Of a stretch of DNA of 64,000 nucleotides, positions 1 through 9,056 are shown in pieces (the stretch's first letter is position 1; each line of letters starts with the position of its first letter). The notes below the pieces were generated by a model. The model worked only from the letters and a program-made list of their open reading frames with translations, made no database searches and was not told the origin of the DNA. A program made the position numbers and the translations under genes. Origin of the DNA: Laccaria trichodermophora. Its lineage: Eukaryota > Basidiomycota > Agaricomycetes > Agaricales > Hydnangiaceae. The stretch is taken from contig JACTVC010000028.1 of assembly GCA_018417955.1 (NCBI GenBank), positions 248,001-312,000 on the forward strand. The letters are read 5' to 3'.

Positions 1-771
1 ACGATTCTTTGGAAGGACAAGGCACTTGAGATTAATGGGACAACTGTCAGCATAAAGTTCATGAAATCGAAAGAAAACAAACATTTTTTCTCTCTCAAGC
101 AGTCTGTGCATGTAACAATGATGTTTGTGCTGATGCATTAATACAATTTTTGATAGGAATTGGCAACATTATTGGCAATGGTGTACTTCAAGCCCCCAAT
201 ACTCAATCGAATATGGGTGACAAGAATGGACGGTATGCATCGTCTGTACAACTAGAATTCGCCAAGGTGCTGATGTCCAAACCTATCAGGCCACTGATTG
301 TGCCAATTATTCAACCTGCGCCGTCTTCACCTCCTATAAACGTCGTTACTTCAAGGAGTATAAGCCTGCTACCTTAACCATGCAGGAGGCATTGCTGGAA
401 AAAGAAGCACTCTTCCTTCTTCTAGCTATGCTAAAGATGGAGACACAGAGGATAGATTTGGAGGAGGTGGGTGATCTTGCATTTCGTCTTCTGTGTGTGC
501 ACAGCTTCCTAAGAATTGACTGTGGTACTGTAGTGAAGCTATAATTTCAATCCTCACACATGAGTATAGGGCTTAGGTGGGCACATGTTTCTATTGGCTT
601 GCCCTGGTTTTAGCAAATTACACATTTTGGGGTGAGAAAGGGTGAATGGTTCAGATGTAATTGTGCTCTGGATGTCTAATACTCCAAAATTTAGCCAGAA
701 TGTCTTCTAAACTCTTTTTCACAGCTACTTATTGATATTGAACATGGTTTAAGTTTAAACACTTGCATGAG
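1..771. other. Gene-poor start of window
   Basis: I see no gene that can be supported here. Short open frames exist on the plus strand (for example 150-377) but none shows a recognisable domain, consistent splice sites or coding-like composition. The stretch leads directly into an inverted-repeat element at 772, so it is probably part of the repeat-rich flank. Confidence 0.5.
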
Positions 772-1305
772 CAGTGTTGAACTTAAGGCTTAGGGGTTAA
801 TAAGGTTTAAGACTTAAATTCATTTTAAGGCTAAGGGTTAGCATCAGTCAGAGTTTTCAATAGGTCTTAGTTAAGCCTTAGAAATGTGTGCCAAGAGAAT
901 ATGACTACTACTATGTGGAATGAATCAGATGGACAAATTGCAAATCTACTCCACTTCCAACCCTTCTTGCCCTATCCCAACTTGGAAACAATTTATCCCC
1001 AGCACCAAGCAAATTGGGTCCCCTATCCATGCATACTTTTCTTTTCATGGCCAAAAAATCATACATAGAGGAAGCCTGATTGATGACTTTTTGGCAGATG
1101 AGGAGGCAGATGAGAAGAGAATATGTACCAGATGATAGGAAAATTAGAGGGCTTAGGTGATGATTTTGAAGGACTGACAAAATAATCTATTTTTAGGCAG
1201 AGCCTTGATAACCCCTTAGAATCAAGTCTTAATTAAGGCCTGTAACTAAGACCTAAGCCTTAGCCAAAATTCTGGGAGTTAATAACCCCTTAGCATCCAA
1301 CACTG
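772..1305. mobile_element. MITE-like element with CAGTGTTG termini
   Basis: The left end starts CAGTGTTGAACTTAAGG and the right end, read on the other strand, starts CAGTGTTGGATGCTAAGG. Behind both ends lie related blocks rich in CTTAAGGCTTAGG and GGGGTTAATAA-like words, so the long terminal inverted repeats are imperfect but obvious. The element is 534 bp and has no credible coding region. The CAGTG terminus is typical of hAT-type elements, but the flanking octamers do not match, so the family assignment is inference. The divergence of the two ends suggests an old copy. Confidence 0.55.
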
Positions 1306-1869
1306 AAATATCATGAAAATTGGTCAAAAGTTTCAAGTAGCAGGCATCTATCAGAATACAAAATTACCAAAGGATAGTTCAACTCTACTACGAGAATGGT
1401 TTGCTGAGAATCGGGCCATTAGAAAAAGTTGTGCAGTACTGGTGTGTCTCAAGTTCTAATTATAGGCTTGGCCTATTTATAGACCCCATTTGCAATTCAG
1501 ATTTCCATTGTTGCTTACCTGAGAAACACCAGCTCCCATCCAAGTTCACAAACCTTTCGCTGAAAATACAAAAAAAAGATATGTTAGTGAGGTTCTGATG
1601 ACTTCCGTACTTACAGCTTAAGCACTCATGCCCTCACAAGCTTTCTATTCAGGGATCATGTGACTTTGCCATTCTGTTGTCTCGTTTCGATGCAATGCGT
1701 CGACAGCTTCTGCCAGCTGTCTTTAGCTGCAGACAACTGTTTAGTGTGATTCTTTCTTCCTTCCTTACTTGGTGATCTACTTCCCCGTCCATTCTTTCTG
1801 CCTTACACTGCCCCCCTCAATCGTTTGACCATCCATTCAGCTTCTAGGCACTGAGTGCTGGCTCAGCAG
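1306..1869. other. Intergenic stretch upstream of the decayed lyase gene
   Basis: No gene is recognisable. If the neighbouring lyase-like gene once had a signal-peptide exon it should lie here, but I could not find a hydrophobic N-terminal coding segment joined by convincing splice sites. Confidence 0.35.
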
Positions 1870-2876
1870 ATGGATATGCTTGTGTCGCGCACTGTAGCTA
1901 CAGAGCAGGCCCTGTTTCCAGTATCATCAAGCTTTCAGAACTGGACAACATTCTCTGGAGATACCCACCCTTTCCCCCTTAATGACTTGACATTCAGGCC
2001 GACCCATGAGATGTTGGGGTCAGTTCACACCTATGCCCTTGTGCCGGATGGCAGACCTTCCATGAAAGCACCCATGCCTGTGTCTGTGAACCTGTCTACT
2101 GCAACACATGCTACATTTGCATACTCCGTATGGTTTCCTGCTGGATTTAACTTTGTCATGGGCAGGAAGCTCCCAGGATTTTGTGAGTTTCACCGTTCGA
2201 ATCCTCGAGTGGTAATCACTGACAAGACTTGTTCAGATGGTGGAGAGAACAACATGGTTGCAATGACCTGTTCCGGAGGGAGCAGAGACACCGCATGCTT
2301 TTCGGTGTGCCTGATGTGGTGAACCAATGGTACTGGGGAGATGTACACATACCTCCCTCTGGCCAATGAAACGGGTTTCTCTGCAAATGGCAAGTTATGC
2401 TCATTGCCGGATTCAGATTGCAATGATACATTTGGGGCTTCTATTGGGAGAGGCAACTATACTTGGACGCCTGGGCAGTGGACGACTGTCACTGAGCATG
2501 TGAAACTCAACGACGTTGGAAAAGCAAACGGAGAATTGGAACTGTTTTTGAATGGGATGAGTGTGATCAGCATCAGTGGATTGGTTCTGTGAGGTACGAA
2601 CCAAGGAAGGATAAGAGGCCTTCAGATGCAGACCTTTTTTGGAGGTGTGCCTATTGTAATCTTTCGTATTTAACTGTTGTTTTCATCGCGTTTTCATTGC
2701 AAGGTCATACTCCAGACTGGGCTACCCCAATAGATCAAGATGTTTACTTTTCTGATTTCTCTGTTGCAATTCTTAGCACTACTTCAAAGTCAAATGTGCA
2801 TCCAAAACTTACCAAATGGACTATATACCTTTCGCTGAGCTGTTGGGTCACTTCCTTGGTTATTTCCATGTTCTAA
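1870..2876 (+). pseudogene. Polysaccharide lyase family 14-like protein, decayed
   Basis: The translation matches the fungal PL14/alginate-lyase-like fold family. It shows YSVWFPAGFNF near the start of the domain, then GRKLPGF, TCSGGSRDTACFS, ASIGRGNYTW, LNDVGKANGELELFLNG and WATPIDQDVYFSDFSVAI in the expected order. Two introns fit: 2183-2236 (54 bp) and 2645-2703 (59 bp). After splicing, the frame is interrupted by TGA at 2320-2322 and at 2590-2592, each at a place where relatives have Arg. The expected Arg at 2308-2310 is TGC (Cys). All three changes are explained by CGN to TGN. No signal peptide is visible, so the 5' end may also be lost. I consider it a recently dead secreted lyase-like gene. 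Confidence 0.75.
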
Positions 2877-3435
2877 TTTTTTCATGAAGAAGCGGGCTTG
2901 GAGGTTGTAGAACAACTTTATCTTTGTTTTGTTGAAATCAAATCAGCAAGTGTACACTCTTCGCGTGATCAAGGAATAATATTCCGGTTGTCTCTGTGGG
3001 GTCCAGAGGCAAACAGATGAGTAACTACGGTACAAGCTCTCCTATATATACTGTAGACTACAAAATAAAAGGGGATATATGTGAAATGCCCGGAAAAACA
3101 ACAAATGTACCTTAATCTGTATATCAGGCACATGGTGCATGCTTGCACAGCTCCCGGAATTCCAACATGTTTTCTCCTGTCCTCGCCTTCATGAGTATAC
3201 CATTAGGGAAACAAATAATTTGGAACCACCTACATCCTGGTGACTTACTATGTAAGTTACAGGTGTTGATCATGACCAGAACATACAGACCATTTGAAAA
3301 CAATGGCAAACAGGGCGCTGAGTCTAATTCTCAATAATGACCCTCATCAGCAAGACAACATCTCGTCTAGAGGGGGTAGAAGCACTAGAAACTGCTAGGG
3401 GTTCTAGAAATGCTAGTACTAGAATCTTTTTTTCT
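2877..3435. other. Gene-free stretch between the lyase pseudogene and the Plavaka remnant
   Basis: No coding region is supported. From about 3336 the sequence enters a block of repeated CACTAGAAAC and TCTAGAAATGCTAG words, which recur at 17.39-17.46 kb. Confidence 0.4.
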
Positions 3436-3513
3436 CCTAGTATATTCTAGCATGGCCAGTATGTGTAGCTTATTCCTAGTATATTCTAGCATGGCTAGTA
3501 TGTGTTACTTATT
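3436..3513. repeat. Two tandem copies of a 39-bp repeat
   Basis: The units 3436-3474 and 3475-3513 are near-identical and begin CCTAGTATATTCTAGCATGG. They differ at only a few positions. The surrounding CTAG-rich sequence is shared with 17389-17442, so both are likely remnants of one short repeat family. Confidence 0.7.
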
Positions 3514-3633
3514 CTAGTTGTTTTTCCAGTCATTTTCTAGTCATGTCTACTGGCAGAAACCACTGACCAATGGTTTGACAAACTGGATCCAATTGATTAC
3601 TATGTACAATACAGAGGACTATGTACATGTGAA

Positions 3634-4556
3634 CTAGAAAACAATTTCATGGGTGTGATGATCTGCATACTTATTGACATAGTAAGCATAAAATGCATCA
3701 AGAGTGTCAGCAGGATCAAAATCAATGGGAAGAAACTCCTTGCCGAACACCAGAAGAAGATGAGCACCATGGAGGATGGTGTCGAGGTGGATGACTGATG
3801 TAACATGGTTGCCATTCTGATACTCATGGCAAACCTTCCACATTCCTGTCTCCACATCTGGTGATCTCCTGTACGTTTTGAACCACTCCACCAATGCACA
3901 TGGGTATGTTACACCCTCATGCTCGAATGAAAAGAATAGCCTCACCTGCACCACTCATCCCCTTCATCCCTGGCTTGTCCTTGCCCTCAACAACAAACAC
4001 ACAGTCCTGACGTGGCGCCTTCCCCCTCCATGACGGCGTTGATCGGATATGTTCACGGCACATTCCACGAATGCCTGACTCATCACTTGGTGCGTAGAAA
4101 GTGGTGATGGCCGAATGGAACACAGAAACTGGGCTGGTGATCTGCGGGCACTGGTGTAGGGTGATGTCATTTGAAGTAACAAACATGTTGGGATTGAGTT
4201 GATCAAAGAGATAGTGACGGGTTAGTTCTGGAAGGTGAGGCTGCCCGATATGGTCAGCTAGCCCTTGGAGAAGATGGGGGTACTTCCGAGCTGAAAGCAT
4301 TATCAGCATGTGAGGTACAGAGAGTTGTGAGACTCACCTCATGTACGAGCAAGGACAACAGTTCCCATCATGTAAGGGTCATCTGTTGGTTCTGCGTCAT
4401 CTCCCCCTTCATCATTGTCATGAATGTGTTCCACTGGTGCAGGAGGTGGCACATATGAGGGTGGCAGCATGCCTCGGTTGATAAAGTCGATGCAGGCCAC
4501 TATGAGTTTGTTGAGGCACTGATTGGTTACAAGCATTTGATGGAGGGCCTCGTATT
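3634..4556 (-). pseudogene. Plavaka transposase, C-terminal part
   Basis: This piece carries the end of the transposase. It runs from LVTNQCLNKLIVACIDF (near 4500) through an acidic linker, an intron-like gap around 4310-4340, the HSAITTFYAPSDESGI block (near 4090) and the C-terminal VIHLDTILHGAHLLLVFG and DAFYAYYVNKYADHH blocks. Around 3920-3960 the frame shifts by one base between GMSGAG and VRLFFSFEHEG, with no plausible intron. It joins exactly to the next piece across the MITE at 4557-5120. Confidence 0.8.
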
Positions 4557-5120
4557 TAGTGTTTGGAAGTCCGGTCTTGTGACTGGAAAAAGACCATAAC
4601 CAGACTGGACCAAGACTGCAAAAGACCGGACCTGCGGTTCGGTCTTTTTATTTTTGAGATGTAAAGACTGCAAAAAAACTGGTTAACATAAACCGGTCTT
4701 TTGTAGCCCCTTAAATACCCTTTAAAACGCACCCAAGAACGTACGATTTGGTCAAAAAACGAGAGAGATATGAATTAAAATGTAAATTACTTTTGGGAAT
4801 AATAGATGTACCAGACTTATTTTATAGAAGCACCAATTCCTAACGGAATTTAACGTTCTTGGGCTCGTTTTGAAGCTAATAGAGATGTTAATAAATTTAC
4901 CGATTCATAATTTTAAAATATTGGCCTAAAGACCGGTCACAAACCGGTTAAAACCGATGCAGACCGAAACCGGTCTATAGACTGCAAAAAACCGTGGTCT
5001 GTGGTCTTTTTGCAGTCCGGTCTGGTCTTTTGACTTCTAGGGAAAAGGCAGACCGGTTACGGTTACGGTTAATGCCCCTGGGCATCAAAAAACCAGACCG
5101 AACTGGACTTTCAAACACTA
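4557..5120. mobile_element. hAT-type MITE, 564 bp, inserted in the transposase
   Basis: The element starts TAGTGTTTGGAAGTCC and ends GGACTTTCAAACACTA, which are inverted repeats of each other. The 8-bp direct repeat CTCGTATT flanks it at 4549-4556 and 5121-5128. An 8-bp duplication together with TAGTG termini is the signature of the hAT superfamily. The interior has many copies of AGACCGG/ACCGGTC in both orientations near the ends, as expected of subterminal transposase-binding sites, and no transposase gene. Removing the element and one octamer restores the host reading frame. Confidence 0.9.
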
Positions 5121-5531
5121 CTCGTATTGGTTGGATCGCCGCCATGGCTTCTTGATGGCAGTGATGTGGTGAGACTCTGTGATGACCTCCAGGGGCACCA
5201 AACTCCTCAATGAGGTGGTGGTAGTGAGAGAGAGAGTGTTGATGTGGTAGATTGAAGCCATCAGGTCAGACGCCGGTGGTTCAGAAAACCTCACAGTGAT
5301 GATGGAACTTTGCAAGAGCTGTATCAAACTCTTTCAGGGTGTCGACGGTGATATCAGCACGCCGTATGATGTAACAAACATCAAGGAAGGCGCCAATGCA
5401 TTGTACCATCTCAGTGGAGACATGACCCGCAATGGCAAGAAGATACCCTGTTATAGATCAGATGTTAGCCACAATGACAGGACAGAGTGAGCATTTTACA
5501 TACCTTCATCAAAGCCTTTGAGTCATCTCCT
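5121..5531 (-). pseudogene. Plavaka transposase, middle part
   Basis: The minus-strand translation gives VSTEMVQCIGAFLDVCYIIR, RADITVDTLKEFD, then TTGV-stop-PDGF, a HYHHLIEEFGAP block and KKPWRRSNQYE. Two in-frame TGA codons (plus-strand tca at 5281-5283 and 5266-5268) sit where relatives have Arg, again CGA to TGA. A frameshift lies between GAPGG and ITESHH. An intron with GT..AG borders fits at roughly 5449-5504, separating this part from FKQWTGDDSKALMK. Confidence 0.8.
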
Positions 5532-6831
5532 TAGTGCTTGGAAGTCCAGTCCCAAGACTGGAAAAAGACCGAGACTTGACTGGACCAAGACTGCCAAAGA
5601 CCGGAAATTCCCAGGACTGTCAAAGACCGCAACTGCGGTCCGGTCTTCGGTCTCTAACAATTTCGGAAATTTAAAGACCGACAAAAGACCGGTCTAACTG
5701 GTCTTAACCGGTCTTTACCGGAACTCGTAACCAAACAAAACTTGTAAACAAACAGAACTCGCAAACACAAACGCTCTCTTCCCACCCTTTCCCACCACCA
5801 CCCTTCCTGACCATCGCCTTGCATCGTGAGTGCCCGCCATGGGCTAAACGACACTCACGCCCACACATCGACCACCACCTCATGTGCTGGAGGCTCAGCT
5901 ACAACACCCACATGGCCACGACACGCCACAGCCTCCACGACAACCCCCCCTACTGCTGCACCTGAACGAGCGCCCGCAAGGTCTAACTGCCACATCGCTG
6001 ACAGCGATGTGGCAACGAGCATTCGTTATTCTGGATTATTCTGTGGTAAGCACCCCACCATCCCTTTATCATCTCTCACATCAATCCCAGTCCCACGTCG
6101 CCAGATGATGAATGTGACTGCCCACCACCCACCTCGGTGATCGACGACTGCCCACATCCCACCACCCACCACCAAGATCTGGCGACGACCGTGACAGACC
6201 CCTCGCCTACCACAATCGACAACTCCCTCCAAGGTGCCACATCGCTGTCAGCGACATGGCAACCAAATGATGAACGACGATAGCGTTGTTTGTCGTTTTA
6301 TTACATGGTAAGCACCTCCACCTTCCTCCTAACCCAGCTTGTTAACGATGACCCCACCCCACCACAACCACCACATGGCACAACCAGGCAGCAGCACGAC
6401 GCACCAGCAACAATGACTACGAACATGGTCCCACCTGCATCTGAACCACCTCGCTTGACTGAGGATGATGCGAAGAATAGGAGACGGGTGACGATGGACA
6501 ACAACAAGGATGTGTGAGTGCTGCCCTGCCCCCCTGTCCCCCCTCGTTCACTCTCATGTATGTAGTACTAGTATATGTAGTAAATTAGATACATTATGTT
6601 CCCTATGTTAGTCACTCCAAGACCGGTCCAAGACTGGTTGTCAACCAGTTGAGACTGAAACTGGTTAAGACCAGTCTCTCAACCATAAAAAACTGACGAA
6701 AACTGCACTGAACCAGTTGACGTCGGTTCAGTCCAGTTTTTCGAACTTCTTCAACCTGCGAGGACTGGTCTCGGTCCCGGTCTTGTCAAAATTTGACAAA
6801 AGACCGGACTGGACCAGACTTCCAAGCACTA
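5532..6831. mobile_element. hAT-type non-autonomous element, 1300 bp, inserted in the transposase
   Basis: The ends are TAGTGCTTGGAAGTCC and GGACCAGACTTCCAAGCACTA, closely related to those of the 564-bp MITE. The 8-bp duplication CATCTCCT is perfect at 5524-5531 and 6832-6839. Both outer zones are packed with GACCGGTC-like words. The core (about 5760-6540) is different, GC-richer, full of CCACCAC and ACGAC words, and holds two related segments at 5985-6060 and 6232-6310, each with a CACATCGCTG inverted repeat followed by GGTAAGCACC. Open frames here (for example 5826-6140) look like low-complexity accidents, not a transposase. Confidence 0.88.
5988..6014. repeat. Perfect 27-bp palindrome inside the hAT element
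   Basis: The arms TGCCACATCGCTG and CAGCGATGTGGCA are exact inverted copies around a single central base. A second, imperfect version lies at about 6234-6260. Because it is repeated within one element, it may be a binding site or a relic of a nested insertion. Confidence 0.75.
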
Positions 6832-8349
6832 CATCTCCTGTCCACTGTTTGAAACGATGACCATGAGGAAACCAACGAAGACCTGGAAATGGGGGTGCTG
6901 CTGCAATCCTACAAAGTCAATTAGAAAGAAAAGACTTTTGAGAAAGTGAGGTGGGGCTTACCGTTGATCAATGTCATCCATTATTTCGTTCACGCATGCC
7001 TCGCCATGCTCAAGCTCCAAATATTCACCTACCCATGTCACAAGATGATCTTTGAAGGTTCCTTTGATGACTTGGTGAAGGAGATTGGGGGTGAGGATTT
7101 CGTGAATGTCGGCTCTGGGGAAGTGAAAAGTGAAAGGCTAGAATGATTTGGAATGAGACAAAGGTGAGGATTAGAACCAAGGAGAAAGACCCACAATTAT
7201 ATCGTCATCAATGCCAAACTCATCCCAGAGCTCTTTGGAGGTGAGTGTATCCATTAGCAGCTCTGTCAGCGCTCGTGTATGATGGCCATGTACCCCATCC
7301 AAATCGTTGGGGAGGGCCGTACACCTGATGGAAAGTGAGAAAGACATCAACTGAAAGAATGTAGAACAAACCTAGGACACCAACCCTGAATGATACCTGC
7401 CAGGAGAACTTGTTCAGGGTAATCTGCTATGTATGCAGCCAGATCATAGATAACCTGACAAAAGTGTCCATCAGGACAGCAACGAACAACAGGGGTGGTC
7501 ATCCCTGGGTGCAAAGACTTCAGAATGGCTGCAAGAGACACATGGTATAGCTGTCTCTTGAATCTGCGAAACTCAGGATCTTTATCATACTTGCGAGTGG
7601 CTGATATTCATTTTGTTAATAATGTATCAAATAGATTTCAAATACACACCCTTAGGGATTGCCAGAAATGCTCCAGGTGCTACAGCACCACAGTGTGCTC
7701 GCTGAAGAGTATTGTGGACACCACTGATAGAAAAATATACTGGGTGGTATTCCACCTGACCAGTAGCAACCGAAATGGTGGTCTTGTCGCTACCAACAAT
7801 GACAGGGCAATACATTGCACCTTCTGTAGATTCATCAGCTGCATAAATATCATCCTAATTGGTAATAAGAAATGGTAAAGGCCCTCGGAAAAGAAGGAAA
7901 CTCATGCAATGTCTCCAAGAAAAAATTCCAGACATGAAATTATTCCACCTACATTTTCCTGACTTATCAAGCTCTACATAGGGCACATAGTCAAATTGTC
8001 CTTTGAAGTCAGGATTGTCAAGCATGTTCTGAATGATAGCATTGGGATCACAGTAACAAATTTCGTACTCCTCTCTCTTCCACATCAGTGAGTCTGCTGT
8101 TAGTTCCCCTGCCCATGATATCTTGAAAGACTTCCAGGGCATGTCGCCATGCTTGGTTGAGTCAATCACAGCATACATGTGCTCAGACGAAGTGAATGGT
8201 GCAAGCTCGTCATGTTGCATCTTGTCCAGAGCCCATATTTCGAGTAAATCATTACAATCACGACCAGATAACTCTGCTTGGCGAAAAGCGAAATCAGCAA
8301 GACGAAATTGCACCTCGTCTACGTAGGGAGACCAGTCGTTGTCAGCCAA
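6832..8349 (-). pseudogene. Plavaka transposase, N-terminal and central part
   Basis: Pieces in order on the minus strand are: SPYVDEVQFRLADFAFRQ, WSFK/ISWAGELTADSLMW and a CYCDPNAIIQNMLDNPDF stretch (8349-7855); VIVGSDKTTISVATGQVEYHP (7815-7627); ILKSLHPGMTTPVVRC and YPEQVLLAGIIQGWCP (7541-7360); and HEILTPNLLHQVIKGTFKDH (near 7090-7030). Several introns are needed and some pieces may be linked by frameshift. This is the segment used to place the whole element in the Plavaka group. The right-hand cut at 6832 is the edge of the 1300-bp hAT insertion. Confidence 0.8.
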
Positions 8350-9056
8350 ATTTGTACAAGGTGGTGGTGGAGTTCCTGGTGCGAGTGGAGTCCCATCTTC
8401 ATCACATGGAACAGCTTCAGTTTAACGAATCAGATGGTTGTCCTACTATGTGAGAAGAAACACATACCAGTCAAATGTGGATGAAATTTTTTTTGTGCCC
8501 CCAACGGTTTGGTGAAATTGTTAATTGGAGAATGAGATTGATGATGGGTAGGTGGAGGTGATGCACTACCACCAGGACTATTTGGGAGTTCTGGTTCAAG
8601 GAGTTGATCAGGGATGGGAGCCAGTATTGGCAGAGTATTGGGGTGGGAGCGGCTGGTACAGGTGGAGCAACCACATTGTGATTTTCGTGATGTGTTCAGA
8701 CATGGTAGGTGCGCCCGCCTTGACTCTTAAAGCAACGCGGGCAACCAGAGACTATGCATGGAATACTTCATGCAGACATCCAAACTGCAGAAAGAAAGGT
8801 GGGTATGGGGAAGACACGAAGAGGGAATGGATGTCCTCACTCAGGGGATTTGAGCTCTGCATTCCACATCAAATTTACAAGGCACAATTGTTGGACCGTC
8901 GTTGCATCAGCCCAGCTTTGAAATTTGAAAATGATAAGGTCTAGAATGGCGTGAATCGCAGAATCCCCTTACCTTCGCTACATCAACCTCCTTTCTCACC
9001 TCCCACCAACTTGAATCACTTCCCATCTTCATTCAACTCACTGTAACTTTTCCACT
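8350..9056. other. Divergent gap between the Plavaka transposase and its partner gene
   Basis: No separate gene is supported. The minus strand may hold a further Pro-rich N-terminal part of the transposase (8674-8471), but I cannot connect it. The gap would contain both promoters if the two genes belong to one transposon. Confidence 0.35.

Larger units (their letters stand above)
3634..8349 (-). mobile_element. Plavaka-type DNA transposon, transposase region, with nested insertions
   Basis: Read on the minus strand from 8349 down to 3634, the translated pieces give the landmarks of the Plavaka transposases of Agaricomycetes in the right order. These are a SDKTTISVATGQ block, PGMTTPVVRCCPDGHF, IADYPEQVLLAGIIQGWCP, FPRADIHEIL, NLLHQVIKGTFKDHLVTW, FKQWTGDDSKALMK, KPWRRSNQYE, LVTNQCLNK, HSAITTFYAPSD and SVIHLDTILHGAHLL. 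The region is split by two MITEs (4557-5120 and 5532-6831) and carries frameshifts and stops, so it cannot encode an active enzyme. The outer ends of the transposon were not found. Confidence 0.85.

Noticed and set aside
2183..2236. CCGTTCGAATCCTCG, which looks like a tRNA T-arm
   Set aside because: No acceptor stem, D-arm or anticodon arm can be folded around it, and it lies in an intron of the lyase-like gene.
5826..6517. Open frames in the 1300-bp hAT element
   Set aside because: Low-complexity Thr/Pro/His sequence without domain, interrupted, inside a non-autonomous element.
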